Shown here in pieces: positions 43,867 to 52,939 of a stretch of DNA of 64,000 bases. The notes below the pieces were generated by a model. It saw only the letters and a list, made by a program, of their open reading frames with translations. It ran no database searches and was not told the origin of the DNA. Numbering within the stretch: the first letter of the stretch is position 1; each line of letters begins with the position of its first letter. Both the position numbers and the translations under genes were made by a program. This stretch comes from Fontisphaera persica. Lineage in GTDB: Bacteria; Verrucomicrobiota; Verrucomicrobiia; Limisphaerales; Fontisphaeraceae. The stretch covers positions 3,410,001-3,474,000 of the forward strand of contig NZ_CP116615.1 in assembly GCF_024832785.1 (NCBI RefSeq). The letters are read 5' to 3'.

Positions 43867-43957
43867 CCCCCCGGTTTGGACGGGCCAGGCCAGCCCGCAA
43901 AATCCCGCTTGGTATTTTCGTGCTGGCGGGGTAAATCTCCGGCCCGTTGGCGACCGC

Positions 43958-44485
43958 ATGTTGACACAAACCTCCAATGGCCGCACCGCCGTGGCGGCGG
44001 TGGCCGCGCTGGCGCTGGACCAGTTGACCAAACTGGCCGTGGTGCGGTTTCTGGATTTCCAGCAGGAGCAGGTGGTGCTCGACGGCTTTTTCAAACTGGT
44101 GCACTGGGGCAACACCGGCGCCGCCTGGAGCCTGTTTCGGGACAACAACGCCCTGCTGGCCATCGTGTCCCTGGTGGCGCTGCTGATTCTGTTGGCCGGC
44201 CGCCGCCATTTTGACACGGGCACCCGCCTGGGGGATTACGCGATGGGGATGGTGTTGGGCGGCATCATTGGCAATATCATTGACCGGTTTGCCCACGGGC
44301 ATGTGGTGGATTTTCTGTACTTTCACCTTTACCGCCGCAGCGGCGAGGAACTGGGATTCCCGGCGTTCAACCTGGCCGACAGCGCCATTTGCATTGGCGT
44401 GCTGATTTTGTTCATCCTCTCCCTGCAAACCAATGGCCAGCCCGCCGCCAAAGCCGCGGAAACACCGCCCGGGCCGCCGGCTTGA
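43958..44485 (+). CDS. lspA: Lipoprotein signal peptidase (signal peptidase II)
   Basis: A 175-residue membrane aspartyl protease that cleaves prolipoprotein signal peptides after lipidation. It shows the LspA signatures [41 protein letters not shown] with one catalytic aspartate, and [12 protein letters not shown] with the second. There are four hydrophobic helices. An Ala/Pro-rich C-terminal tail is not conserved. It serves the many lipoproteins encoded in this window. Confidence 0.95.
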   Translation: MLTQTSNGRTAVAAVAALALDQLTKLAVVRFLDFQQEQVVLDGFFKLVHWGNTGAAWSLFRDNNALLAIVSLVALLILLAGRRHFDTGTRLGDYAMGMVLGGIIGNIIDRFAHGHVVDFLYFHLYRRSGEELGFPAFNLADSAICIGVLILFILSLQTNGQPAAKAAETPPGPPA

Positions 44486-44594
44486 GCCTTCCCCGCTGCC
44501 CCTGCGGTGGTGGCCTGACGGCCTCCGCCGCACGCCTGGCCCATTGCCTTTTTTCCTGTTTCCCCCACGCTGGCTGCGTATAGTAGGCCGGGCT

Positions 44595-45800
44595 ATGAAA
44601 CAAAAGCGGATTTTTGATGACATCGAGGACGTGCTGGAGGACCTCCGGCGCGGACGCATGGTCATTGTGGTGGACGATGAAGACCGGGAAAATGAAGGCG
44701 ACCTGGTCATGGTGGCGGAAAAAGTCACGCCGCAGGCGGTCAATTTCATGGCCAAATACGGGCGCGGCCTCATCTGCGTGCCCACCACCAGCGAACGGCT
44801 CAAACAACTGGGTATCGAGCAGATGGTGGTGCAAAACCGTGATTCCTTCAAAACGGACTTCCAAGTGAGCGTGGACGCCGCCCGGGGCATCACCACGGGC
44901 ATTAGCGCCGCCGACCGGGCCCGGACCATCGAGGTTATGGCTGATCCGACGGCAACGGCCTCAGACCTTGTCCAGCCCGGCCACATCTTTCCCCTGCGCG
45001 CCAAGCCCGGCGGGGTCCTGCAGCGCGCCGGCCACACCGAGGCCGCCGTGGACCTGTGCCGGCTGGCGGGCTGCCGCCCCTGCGGGGTCATCTGCGAAAT
45101 CATGGACGATGACGGCAGCATGATGCGCCTGCCGCGGCTTCTCCGTTTTGCCCGCCGCCACCAATTGCGCATCTGCTCCATCACGGACTTGATTCAATAC
45201 CGCCGCATGCGGGAAAAGCTGGTGGAGCGCGTGGAGATGGTGAAGTTGCCCACCGATTACGGCGATTTTGACCTGTATCTCTACCGCTCCCGCCTGGACG
45301 GGCAGCATCACGTGGCGCTGGTCAAGGGGGACGTGGCGGGGCGCAGCAACGTGCTGGTGCGGGTGCACAGTGAATGCCTCACGGGCGATGTGTTCGGCTC
45401 GCGGCGCTGTGATTGCGGCCCGCAGCTTCACCAGGCCATGCGCCTTATTGCCGAGGAGGGCTGTGGCATCATTCTTTACATGCGGCAGGAGGGGCGCGGC
45501 ATTGGGCTGCCGGCCAAAATCCGCGCCTACAAATTGCAGGAGCAAGGGCTGGATACCGTCGAGGCCAACTTGAAATTGGGCTATCCCACCGATTTGCGCG
45601 AGTACGGCCTGGGGGCGCAAATCCTCTGCGACCTGGGCATTAAAACCATCCGGCTGCTCACCAACAACCCCAAGAAAGTCGTCGGCCTGCAGGGCTACGG
45701 CCTGCAAATCGTGGAGCAGGTGCCCATCCGCATCAAACCCAACCCGCATAACCTGAAATACCTCAAGACCAAACGCGAAAAATTGGGGCATCTGCTCTAA
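44595..45800 (+). CDS. ribBA: Bifunctional DHBP synthase/GTP cyclohydrolase II
   Basis: A 401-residue riboflavin-pathway enzyme. The N-terminal domain (1-200) converts ribulose 5-phosphate to 3,4-dihydroxy-2-butanone 4-phosphate: [18 protein letters not shown] and [17 protein letters not shown], plus [20 protein letters not shown]. The C-terminal domain (about 205-401) opens GTP: zinc cysteines in [17 protein letters not shown], then [12 protein letters not shown]-type sequence and [15 protein letters not shown] 44595 gives the normal length. ribH follows after 15 bp. No FMN riboswitch motif was found in the 109-bp leader. Confidence 0.96.
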   Translation: MKQKRIFDDIEDVLEDLRRGRMVIVVDDEDRENEGDLVMVAEKVTPQAVNFMAKYGRGLICVPTTSERLKQLGIEQMVVQNRDSFKTDFQVSVDAARGITTGISAADRARTIEVMADPTATASDLVQPGHIFPLRAKPGGVLQRAGHTEAAVDLCRLAGCRPCGVICEIMDDDGSMMRLPRLLRFARRHQLRICSITDLIQYRRMREKLVERVEMVKLPTDYGDFDLYLYRSRLDGQHHVALVKGDVAGRSNVLVRVHSECLTGDVFGSRRCDCGPQLHQAMRLIAEEGCGIILYMRQEGRGIGLPAKIRAYKLQEQGLDTVEANLKLGYPTDLREYGLGAQILCDLGIKTIRLLTNNPKKVVGLQGYGLQIVEQVPIRIKPNPHNLKYLKTKREKLGHLL

Positions 45801-45815
45801 CCGCTCTTTGTTTTT

Positions 45816-46283
45816 ATGCTGCAACGTGTTGCTGCAACCCAAACCTCCGCCCGTGGCGGCCGCTTTGCCATTGTGGCCAGTGAATACAACGGGCGCTATG
45901 TCAACTCCATGTTGCGCGCCGCGCGCCGCGTGTTGAAGGAGGCCGGAGCCGCGCAGGTGCGCGTGGTGCGCGTGCCGGGCGCTTTTGAGATTCCGGTGGT
46001 GGCGGCCGCGCTGGCCCGCCAGCAACCGCCGTATGCCGCCGTCATTTGCCTGGGGCTGATTCTCCGCGGTGAGACTGTCCATGCCCAACAGATTGGGGAT
46101 ACGGTCAGCCGGCTGCTGGGCGACATTGCCGTGCAGACCGGCGTGCCCGTCATTCACGAGGTGTTGCTGCTCGAAAACACCGCCCAGGCCGACAAGCGTT
46201 GCCTTGCCCCCGAGCACAACCGCGGCGCCGAGGCCGCCCACACGGCGGTGGCGATGGCCCGCGTCATGGCCTCCTTGCGCTAG
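45816..46283 (+). CDS. ribH: 6,7-dimethyl-8-ribityllumazine synthase
   Basis: A 155-residue enzyme of the penultimate riboflavin step, condensing 3,4-dihydroxy-2-butanone 4-phosphate with the pyrimidine from the GTP branch. Motifs: IVASEYNGRYVNSML, VRVPGAFEIPVVAAALA, and GLILRGETVHAQQIGDTV where the E-T-x-H histidine is the catalytic residue, then AAHTAVAMARVM. Typical assembly is pentamer or icosahedron. Cotranscribed with ribBA. Stop TAG. Confidence 0.94.
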   Translation: MLQRVAATQTSARGGRFAIVASEYNGRYVNSMLRAARRVLKEAGAAQVRVVRVPGAFEIPVVAAALARQQPPYAAVICLGLILRGETVHAQQIGDTVSRLLGDIAVQTGVPVIHEVLLLENTAQADKRCLAPEHNRGAEAAHTAVAMARVMASLR

Positions 46284-46354
46284 CTTCAACCGCGGCCGCC
46301 TCCCGGCCGGGAGAGGCCATTTGACGGCGGGCGAATCCGGGCTAGTTTGAAACG

Positions 46355-46897
46355 ATGAAAACGTGGCCAACCTTGTTGCTGTGCATGCTCATGAGCGCCA
46401 GTCTTTCCCATGCGGCGTCGCTTTACGATATTCCCTTGAAGGACATTGACGGCAAGGAAACCAGCCTGAAGCCGTATGCGGGCAAGGTGCTGCTCATCGT
46501 GAATGTGGCCTCCCGCTGCGGCTACACCCGCCAGTACAAGCCCCTGGAAGCCACTTATCGCAAATACAAGGACCGCGGCCTGGTGGTGCTGGGCTTTCCC
46601 AGCAACGATTTTGGCGGCCAGGAGCCGGGCACACCGGCGGAAATCAAGCAATTCTGCTCCACCAAGTTTGACGTGACTTTCCCCATGTTTGACAAAATCC
46701 AGGTCAAACCCGGCCCGGCCCAGCATCCGCTTTATGCCTGGCTGACCGGCAAGACGTCCCCTTTTCCCGGCCCCATCAAGTGGAATTTCAATAAATTTCT
46801 GATTGGGCGCGACGGGAAGATTCTGGCGCGGTTTGAATCGGGCGATGAACCCGACGGCGAGAAAGTGACGCAAGCCATTGAAGCAGCGTTGAAATGA
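46355..46897 (+). CDS. Exported glutathione peroxidase-family thiol peroxidase
   Basis: A 180-residue protein with a signal peptide (LLLCMLMSASLSHAAS), so the mature enzyme is periplasmic. The family tetrad is visible: peroxidatic cysteine (not selenocysteine) in VASRCGYTRQY, glutamine in DFGGQEPGT, and Trp/Asn in IKWNFNKFLI. A second cysteine in IKQFCSTKF is in the place of the resolving cysteine of thioredoxin-dependent enzymes, suggesting thioredoxin rather than glutathione as reductant. Convergent with an oxidoreductase gene. Confidence 0.93.
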   Translation: MKTWPTLLLCMLMSASLSHAASLYDIPLKDIDGKETSLKPYAGKVLLIVNVASRCGYTRQYKPLEATYRKYKDRGLVVLGFPSNDFGGQEPGTPAEIKQFCSTKFDVTFPMFDKIQVKPGPAQHPLYAWLTGKTSPFPGPIKWNFNKFLIGRDGKILARFESGDEPDGEKVTQAIEAALK

Positions 46898-47000
46898 GGC
46901 GGTCGCAACGGCCTCAGGGGCCATGGGCGCTGGCCATGGGAAGGGTCCATTCCCAGAGGCCCGAGTGACTGCCGTGAATTCCCCGGCGCGTTCTGTCTGA

Positions 47001-47033
47001 AAATAAAAAGGGCGCCGGTGTCGTCCGGCGCCC
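47001..47033 (-). terminator. Rho-independent terminator for the oxidoreductase gene
   Basis: GGGCGCCGG and CCGGCGCCC (47010-47018 and 47025-47033) form a 9-bp stem with a 6-nt loop. On the minus strand it is followed by CTTTTTATTT (complement of 47001-47010), a good U tract, 22 bp past the leftward oxidoreductase stop. Confidence 0.85.
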
Positions 47034-47054
47034 GGTGTCATTCCAAGGGTTGCA

Positions 47055-48461
47055 TCAATACTCCCGCTTGCCCTTGCGTCCCGGCTCAGGCACGGGGTAA
47101 CGTCCCTGGGCATCGGCCTGCAGGGGCGCGGGGGTATCCTCGGTCAACTTGTCCAGGCCGGGGGCAAACTCGTGGTCGCCATTGAGGATTTCCTCGTAAG
47201 TAATCTCCTGGCCGGTATGGGCGGCCATGCGGCCCATGCTGGTGACGAGGCTGGCTTCGATGCCGTACTTGGCCTCGTTATAAGGCTGGTTGTTGCGAAT
47301 GGCGGCCATCAAATCATTCCATTCGTTCTGGTAGGGGTCCCCTTCGCCCGGCGGCGCCTTGGAGACCCACACCTGGCTGGCGCGGCTCGGGTTTTGGGTG
47401 CTGTAAATGGCCGACGGCCCGCCGCAGTCGCCGTTGCGCGAGGCGATGGCCATGCCTTTGGTGCCATGCAGGAAGCTGTTGTACTGGTCCCGGCAGCCGG
47501 TCATGCAACGGCCATCAAAGTAGAACTTCGTGCCATCCGCAAAGGTGTATTCCACCGAGTAAGTATCGAAGTTCTGGTCCACATACGTCTGCCCTTCCGG
47601 GCTTTGCCGGTAGTGACGCCCGCCCAGGCCCTGCGCCCGCACCGGCCAGGCATTCTTCATCCAGGACAGATGGTCAATGATGTGGATGTAGAAGTCGCTG
47701 AAGTTGCCGCCGCTGGCCCAGAGGAAGCTGTGGAATCGCTGCACCTGATAGCGCAGATGGCTGATGTTGGGCGGCTTGGGCAGGGAGGCGAAGAATCCCA
47801 CCGGCCCGTGCATGCGATATCCGCGCATCAGGATGATGTCCCCCAACTGGCCGTCGCTCACGCGTTTTTGCAATTCCTGCAGCTCGCGGCTGTGGCGGGA
47901 CATGAGGCCCACGCCCACCTTGAGGCCCTTGGCGCTGGCCTGCTCGGCCAGTTGCAGCATCCGCTTGCTGGTCGGGCCATCCACGGTGACGGGCTTTTCC
48001 ATGAAAACATTGAGGCCTTTCTGGATGGCGTATTGGAAATGGACCCACCGAAAAGCGGGCGGTGTGGCAAAGATGGCCACATCGCCGGGGCGCAGGCAGT
48101 CCATGGCCTTTTGGTAGGCGTCAAAGCCGGTGAATTGGCGTTCGGCGGGCACATCCACCTGGTCGGCGAATCGGCGGCTCAACTCGCCGTAGCTGCTGCG
48201 CAGGCGATTCTCGAATACATCGGCCAGGGCCACCAACCGGGTGGGGCCCAGTTTGGTGTTCAAGGCGTTTTGCGCGGCGCCCGTGCCGCGGCCGCCACAG
48301 CCAATGAGGGCGATGCGAATGGTGTTATCCTCCGCGGTATAACCGGGGCGCGGCACACCGGCGGCAAGCACCACGCCGGCGGCGGTGGCGCTGGTTTTCA
48401 AAAAATTCCTGCGTGTGGTTTTTGGCATATTCATGGTCATGGTACTCATGGTTTCAGGCAC
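47055..48461 (-). CDS. Tat-exported Gfo/Idh/MocA family oxidoreductase
   Basis: A product of about 468 residues. The Tat signal is TTRRNFLKTSATAAGVVLAA. The Rossmann motif is IALIGCGGRGTGAA, the catalytic-type lysine lies in VFMEKPVTVDGP, and the C-terminal domain includes NFSDFYIHIIDHLSWMKNA and SFLHGTKGMAIAS. Several in-frame ATGs precede the Tat motif (down to 48428), so the exact start is open. Substrate unknown; the export signal implies periplasmic sugar or glycoside oxidation. It differs clearly from the oxidoreductase at 9625. It lies downstream of the repeat-bearing protein gene with a 174-bp gap. Confidence 0.91.
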   Translation of the reverse strand: MPETMSTMTMNMPKTTRRNFLKTSATAAGVVLAAGVPRPGYTAEDNTIRIALIGCGGRGTGAAQNALNTKLGPTRLVALADVFENRLRSSYGELSRRFADQVDVPAERQFTGFDAYQKAMDCLRPGDVAIFATPPAFRWVHFQYAIQKGLNVFMEKPVTVDGPTSKRMLQLAEQASAKGLKVGVGLMSRHSRELQELQKRVSDGQLGDIILMRGYRMHGPVGFFASLPKPPNISHLRYQVQRFHSFLWASGGNFSDFYIHIIDHLSWMKNAWPVRAQGLGGRHYRQSPEGQTYVDQNFDTYSVEYTFADGTKFYFDGRCMTGCRDQYNSFLHGTKGMAIASRNGDCGGPSAIYSTQNPSRASQVWVSKAPPGEGDPYQNEWNDLMAAIRNNQPYNEAKYGIEASLVTSMGRMAAHTGQEITYEEILNGDHEFAPGLDKLTEDTPAPLQADAQGRYPVPEPGRKGKREY

Positions 48462-48635
48462 AATAGCGCTGTTGCACTTTTTGACGGTGTTGAGGCCTAC
48501 CTTATTCTAAGGCTCCCGCCACGGCCAATCTTTTTTACAGCACCGCAGGGCCAGCATCTGTTCTCCCCGCCGGGAGGGAAGGGGGGATAAAAACACCCGC
48601 GTTGAATGGGAATCTCTCTTTCTGCCGCCCAGGCT

Positions 48636-50114
48636 TTACCACTGGCGCACGCGGAAAAACTGCATGGCAGGCGCCGGGGCGGGCAGCGAAAGGATGGTGA
48701 TGGCGTCAGGTTCGGGTGGCCGGACCGGCTGCCACGGCCCCAAGGGGGTGGGCGCCCACTCCAGTTGAAACACCTGTCCGTCGCCGTCCCATTGGAATGA
48801 CAACAAGCCGTTGACCCGGTTGAACTGGATGTTCACCACGCGGGGCGGTACGGCGGGCGGGGCGCGGCAATCGGTCACCACGTGCAGGGCGTCCAGGCCA
48901 AAATCGGCCAGGTCTTCCAGCGGCTGGAAGGGGTTGAGCAAATCCAGATTGCGGAATACCACATAGCCCACGGAACTGAGCAAGTCCCCTTCTTGAATGG
49001 GGCCCAGCACATCGTCCTGAAAACCGCGCTCGGTGGAAAACCAAATCTCGCCATGCGGCCATACGTACACGGCATCCAAACCCGCCTCGGCCGGCTCACG
49101 CGTCTTGAAGCGCGTCAATAATTGTTCGGCCGTGCGATAAATCTGTCCTTCCTCGGTCAGCAAATCCCCCGGGCGGATGAACCTGCCCAGCGCCTGGGAG
49201 AAAAAGCCGTCGCGCACAGAAAACACCCGCCCGCCCTGCGGCAGGCGCGCCACGGCATCCAGCCCCACATTGGGCGTGGGAGGCATGGGGGTGAAGGGCG
49301 CCAGCCATTGGCTGAAATTTCTCACCACCTGCCCCTGGTGCGAGAGCAGGTCGCCGTGGTAAAGCGGACCCATTGTTTCGCTGAAGATGTCCTCGTCCAG
49401 GGAAAATTGAAGGTCGCCGCGTGGCCCCAAATCCAGGGCATCCACGTTGTACGCATAAAATCCCGGCATCAAGCCCAGCCTCCCGATCAGATCGTCCAGC
49501 CGCCGCACGACGCGCCCCTGGGCGGACAGCAGGTCGCCGCGCTTGCCGTTGATGCCGAGGCCGCCCGTGAAATTGTGGCGGGTGGAAAACCAGATTTCCC
49601 GCGCCGGGGCGGCCAGTAAATCCAGGCGATACACCTCGAAATTGCTGCCGCGGGTATCACTCAGCGCCACCTTGAGCAACGGAAACGGCTGGGGCAGTTG
49701 GGTATAGTCATGGGTGAAGTCAAGCGGCAGGTTGGTGATGACCCCCCTTACGGTCACCTGCAGCTCCAGAAACATCTCCTGCTTGGCCGGCTCGCCGGGG
49801 ATGGTTTGCCACCGCCATTGGCCGCTGCCCGTGAGCAGGCGGCTGGGCTGGGCCGGGTCTCCGACGTAGAAGGCGAGCTTGTCCACCAGCCATACCTGGC
49901 TCTGCAGGTTGCTGGAGAGCAGGCGCATCTCAAAGCCACCCCGCAAGGGCTCTGGAATGCTCGGCCGGCCGCACACCGGACAATCCACCGTCAACGTGGA
50001 AGGCCCGAGCAGCGTGTAATGCCAGGCCGGAGCGGTGCCCGGGGATATTTGCGCCGAGGCCGGAACCGTGAGGGCCACTACACCCAATGCCGCCAGGAAA
50101 CGCGTGGTTTTCAT
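48636..50114 (-). CDS. Secreted hypothetical protein with four tandem repeats of about 57 residues
   Basis: A 492-residue product with a signal peptide (FLAALGVVALTVPASAQ). Residues about 25-175 are a beta-rich domain with a CPVC pair. Residues about 175-420 consist of four repeats with the consensus (I/V)WFSxxxxF...LGxxxxGDLLSxxGxVxR...GLDAVxV. Examples are EIWFSTRHNFTGGLG, LQFSLDEDIFSETMGPL, VFSVRDGFFSQALGRF and EIWFSTERGFQDDVLGPI. The C-terminal 65 residues (QWDGDGQVFQLEWAPTPLG) resemble the small beta-domain at the end of other secreted verrucomicrobial proteins, including the subtilase in this window. I do not recognise a function; repeats suggest a propeller-like or ligand-binding surface. 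Upstream is a methyltransferase gene on the same strand. Confidence 0.82.
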   Translation of the reverse strand: MKTTRFLAALGVVALTVPASAQISPGTAPAWHYTLLGPSTLTVDCPVCGRPSIPEPLRGGFEMRLLSSNLQSQVWLVDKLAFYVGDPAQPSRLLTGSGQWRWQTIPGEPAKQEMFLELQVTVRGVITNLPLDFTHDYTQLPQPFPLLKVALSDTRGSNFEVYRLDLLAAPAREIWFSTRHNFTGGLGINGKRGDLLSAQGRVVRRLDDLIGRLGLMPGFYAYNVDALDLGPRGDLQFSLDEDIFSETMGPLYHGDLLSHQGQVVRNFSQWLAPFTPMPPTPNVGLDAVARLPQGGRVFSVRDGFFSQALGRFIRPGDLLTEEGQIYRTAEQLLTRFKTREPAEAGLDAVYVWPHGEIWFSTERGFQDDVLGPIQEGDLLSSVGYVVFRNLDLLNPFQPLEDLADFGLDALHVVTDCRAPPAVPPRVVNIQFNRVNGLLSFQWDGDGQVFQLEWAPTPLGPWQPVRPPEPDAITILSLPAPAPAMQFFRVRQW

Positions 50115-50341
50115 AGCTGCGTATAAGGTGAACTGAAGTTATGGAAAGTTCAGATAATAATATGCCATTAAGCCCGCGGGCATTCAAGCTACCCAGCGGG
50201 TCAAGTTTTGGCGATTACTCCGCCCTGCCCGGAGGGCAATGGAAGGGAAACGCTGAGCGGGCAGGCAAGCTGGCGGCCTTGTTGCGTTGCGGTGAGTTGC
50301 GGGCCGGTCAGGGGATGACGCGGTCTGTGGCCGTGTGGGGA

Positions 50342-51118
50342 TTAGGGGGAGTGGGTGGAGGGCTTGGAAAATCGCAACCACACGCCGTAATTGACTTCCC
50401 GTTGGTCTTCGCGCGGATGGATGATTTCGAAGTCCTTGATGCCCAGCTCTAACATCAGGCGCTGCCATGACTTCATGGTCTCCGCCACGTCATAGCGGGG
50501 GACACCGCTGCCCTGGTTTTCACGCACACGCCGGGCGACGTCCAGGGGCAGGTTGGGAGAAAAGCCGCGGCCGATGAACGCCTGGCCGCCCGGCTTGAGC
50601 ACGCGGTAAATCTCCGCCAGCGCCGTTTTAGGCTCGGCCCAAAAGGGAATGGAGCCGCGGGACACCACAAAATCCGCGTAATCGTTGCGGAAAGGCAGGT
50701 GATGAGCATCGGCAAAAATCATGCCTACCCGCCCGGCACAATCCAGGGTGAGAGCGCGCGCGAAAAAGGCCGTCGCGTGGAAGGTGTTGATATCGGTGTT
50801 AATCCAGTAAAAGCGCGGCGTGCGCCGGCTTAATTCGAGGGTCAGCGAACCGGGGCCGCCGCCCACGTCCACCCCCACCCCGGCCCGGTGGGCGAGCTGG
50901 AAACGCTCCACCAGATACTCGGCCAGCGCCGGGTACACGGGCGACAGGTTGGTGCGCGCCGCTTCACTCATGCGCGCCGCGGCGGCGGGGGTGAATTGTT
51001 CATAGTCCGGCGCCGTGAGCGGCAGGCCATCCGCGGCGGCGGCGAGGCGGGCGCAAAGAAAGACTGCCAGCATAGGCAGGCGGAGGAGGTTGCCATGCAT
51101 CGTCATAGTGTCTTCCAT
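50342..51118 (-). CDS. Class I SAM methyltransferase with an apparent signal peptide
   Basis: A 258-residue protein. The Rossmann motif I is VGVDVGGGPGSLTLEL, the acidic strand-2 residue is in WINTDINT, motif II/III is VGMIFADAHHLPFRND and the post-motif is RVLKPGGQAFIGRG: a ubiE/methyltransferase-11 type fold. The oddity is the N-terminus: HGNLLRLPMLAVFLCARLAAAADG looks like a cleavable signal peptide, although SAM is cytoplasmic. ATG 51118 is preceded by GGGGGAAGGGGC and is taken as start; ATG 51106 and 51100 are alternatives. The substrate is unknown. Same strand as the repeat protein and oxidoreductase genes downstream, with a 227-bp gap that shows no further ORF. Confidence 0.82.
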   Translation of the reverse strand: MEDTMTMHGNLLRLPMLAVFLCARLAAAADGLPLTAPDYEQFTPAAAARMSEAARTNLSPVYPALAEYLVERFQLAHRAGVGVDVGGGPGSLTLELSRRTPRFYWINTDINTFHATAFFARALTLDCAGRVGMIFADAHHLPFRNDYADFVVSRGSIPFWAEPKTALAEIYRVLKPGGQAFIGRGFSPNLPLDVARRVRENQGSGVPRYDVAETMKSWQRLMLELGIKDFEIIHPREDQREVNYGVWLRFSKPSTHSP

Positions 51119-51273
51119 TAAGCCCCTTCCCCCTTGCGGCACTCAATATCAATCAATGCCGGGGAAGGCAGGATACCGGCGATATTCCGGACGGGGAGTT
51201 TGCCCGCCGTGGAAGCGCATAATGCCATCTAATTCAAGCTTGTCAGGCGGCGGGCGGGACGCATATTGAAACC

Positions 51274-52035
51274 ATGCATGCCCCCAAGATTAAATGGCTG
51301 GCTCGCTGGTGGTACGGTTGGATGATGTGCACGGTGGCAGGGTGGGTGACGGCGGCGGATTCCCAGGTGATTGACCTGCGCCCTTTTTGGGATGAACGCA
51401 AGCCTTTGGCCAATCCGCACAAGGGCTGGTACCACCATTATCCGGATAATCACATCAACAAGTACCAGGTCACCAATGACCAGGATTTGCTCACCTTTCC
51501 CGGCATGGACCATTTGTACATCCGGCTGGCGTGGGCTTATTTGGAGCCGGAGGAGGGCCGGTTTCAGTGGGAGGTGATTGACCGGCTGATTGAGAAGTGG
51601 ACCCGCCACGGCTTGGGCATTGCGTTTCGCATCAGTTGCAAGGAGACCAGCACTGACCGCCCCGAGCAACAATACGCCACGCCCCGCTGGGTCAAGGAGG
51701 CCGGAGCACGGGGCGGGTATTACTGGGATGGCAAGGAAGTCGGCCCCGACGGCCCCTGGGAGCCGGACTTTGGGGACCCGATTTTTCTGGCCAAACTGGA
51801 GAATTTTCTGCGGGCATTTGCCGCACGGTATGACCAACAACCGTGGCTGCGGTATGTGGATGTGGGGAGCATCGGGGATTGGGGCGAGGGCCACTCCTGG
51901 GCTGGCAGCCACAAGGAATGCGGCCTGGACGTGCGGCTGAAGCATTTGGAGCTGCATCGCCGTTATTTCAAGCGCGCCTTGCTGGTGGTGTCGGATGATT
52001 TGGTGTATGCCATCAAAGACCCGGCGGAACGCTAG
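51274..52035 (+). CDS. DUF4832-like secreted barrel protein, N-terminal part ending at an in-frame TAG
   Basis: Residues 1-253 up to TAG 52033-52035. There is a signal-like N-terminus (WMMCTVAGWVTAADS). The pattern is of an (alpha/beta)8 glycosidase-like fold: ANPHKGWYHHYPDN, FPGMDHLYIRLAWAYLEPEEGRF and LRYVDVGSIGDWGEG with a glutamate where a catalytic acid would sit. This matches the DUF4832/DUF4874 group often found in Verrucomicrobia polysaccharide loci. The frame continues without another stop for 252 codons beyond the TAG (next entry), so the gene is best read as one 505-codon gene interrupted by a single nonsense codon. Confidence 0.78.
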   Translation: MHAPKIKWLARWWYGWMMCTVAGWVTAADSQVIDLRPFWDERKPLANPHKGWYHHYPDNHINKYQVTNDQDLLTFPGMDHLYIRLAWAYLEPEEGRFQWEVIDRLIEKWTRHGLGIAFRISCKETSTDRPEQQYATPRWVKEAGARGGYYWDGKEVGPDGPWEPDFGDPIFLAKLENFLRAFAARYDQQPWLRYVDVGSIGDWGEGHSWAGSHKECGLDVRLKHLELHRRYFKRALLVVSDDLVYAIKDPAER

Positions 52036-52065
52036 GCCCTGCATCAATATGTCGTCACCAACGGC

Positions 52066-52791
52066 ATGAGTTACCGCGACGACAGCATCCTGGTGAACGG
52101 TTACCTGGTCAGCCACAGCGCCACCTTCACCGTGCGCAGTCCGGAGTTTTTTGCGGACGTTTTCCAAAAGGTGCCCACAGTGCTGGAGTTGGAGCATTAT
52201 GGCGCCGTCAAGAAACAGGGCAATTGGGACGCCCGGCCCGGCTCGAATGCGGCGCGGCACGGCCAGGGAAAAACCGGGCCGGATTATTTCCGGGGTGCGC
52301 TGGGATTGCTGCGGGCCACCTACATAGGCTACCACGGTTACGCGCACGAATGGCTGGCGGACAATCGGGAGCTGACGGGCGAGCTGTTGAATCGGTGCGG
52401 CTACTGGTATTTCCCGCATCGGGTGGTGCTGCCTGCCAAATTATTGCGGAAGGAAAATACCGCGATGGAAGTGTTTTGGGAAAACCGCGGCGTGGCACCG
52501 GCCTATCACGATTATCTGCTGGGCGTTCGTTTGGAGCAGGACGGCAAGCGGACGTTCGAGGTTCGGCTCAGGTCCGGCAACCGCCGCTGGCTGCCCGGCG
52601 CCCGGGAGCCTTATCGCGAAACCTATCTCCTGCCCCTGTCCGAGGGACTCGCGCCGGGCAAACATGCCCTGAAAATAAAGCTGTGGTGGCCGGAGGGGAA
52701 TCGGGATGTCTTGTTGCCGCTGGCGGACAAACTGAAAGACAAGGAGAATTATTACCACATAGGCGAAGTGGAAGTGGCAGCGGAGAAATAG
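52066..52791 (+). CDS. DUF4832-like protein, C-terminal part in the same frame
   Basis: Coding sequence resumes directly after the TAG at 52036 (ALHQYVVTNGMSYRDD); the first ATG is at 52066. The segment runs in the same frame as 51274-52035 and ends at TAG 52789-52791. It completes the barrel (VPTVLELEHYGAVKKQ, YIGYHGYAHEWLADN) and carries the C-terminal beta-sandwich DUF4832-type domain (ENTAMEVFWENRGVAPAY, LPLSEGLAPGKHALKI). The absence of a ribosome binding site before 52066 and the seamless fold indicate it is the continuation of the upstream gene, not a separate gene. Confidence 0.72.
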   Translation: MSYRDDSILVNGYLVSHSATFTVRSPEFFADVFQKVPTVLELEHYGAVKKQGNWDARPGSNAARHGQGKTGPDYFRGALGLLRATYIGYHGYAHEWLADNRELTGELLNRCGYWYFPHRVVLPAKLLRKENTAMEVFWENRGVAPAYHDYLLGVRLEQDGKRTFEVRLRSGNRRWLPGAREPYRETYLLPLSEGLAPGKHALKIKLWWPEGNRDVLLPLADKLKDKENYYHIGEVEVAAEK

Positions 52792-52939
52792 TCCAGCGCC
52801 CGCCCCCGGCGACTCAACTCAAAAAGGATTTTTGCCCCGATGCCCCCAGAAAATGAGAACAAAGGCAACCGGGGGGACGTTGCCGCGCCGCCCTCCCTCG
52901 CGCCCGTTTCTTAGGAGCTTTTTTCTCACATAACCCAGG

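Noticed and set aside
44486-44594. Possible FMN riboswitch upstream of ribBA.
   Set aside because: The leader is only 109 bp, partly GC-rich coding-like sequence, and none of the conserved RFN element motifs was recognised.
46355-46897. Selenocysteine at the glutathione peroxidase active site.
   Set aside because: The active-site codon is an ordinary cysteine codon (VASRCGYT) and no internal TGA is present.
1828-52791. Genome-wide reassignment of TAG to an amino acid.
   Set aside because: At least six well-identified genes in the window end in TAG at the expected protein end, so TAG works as a normal stop.
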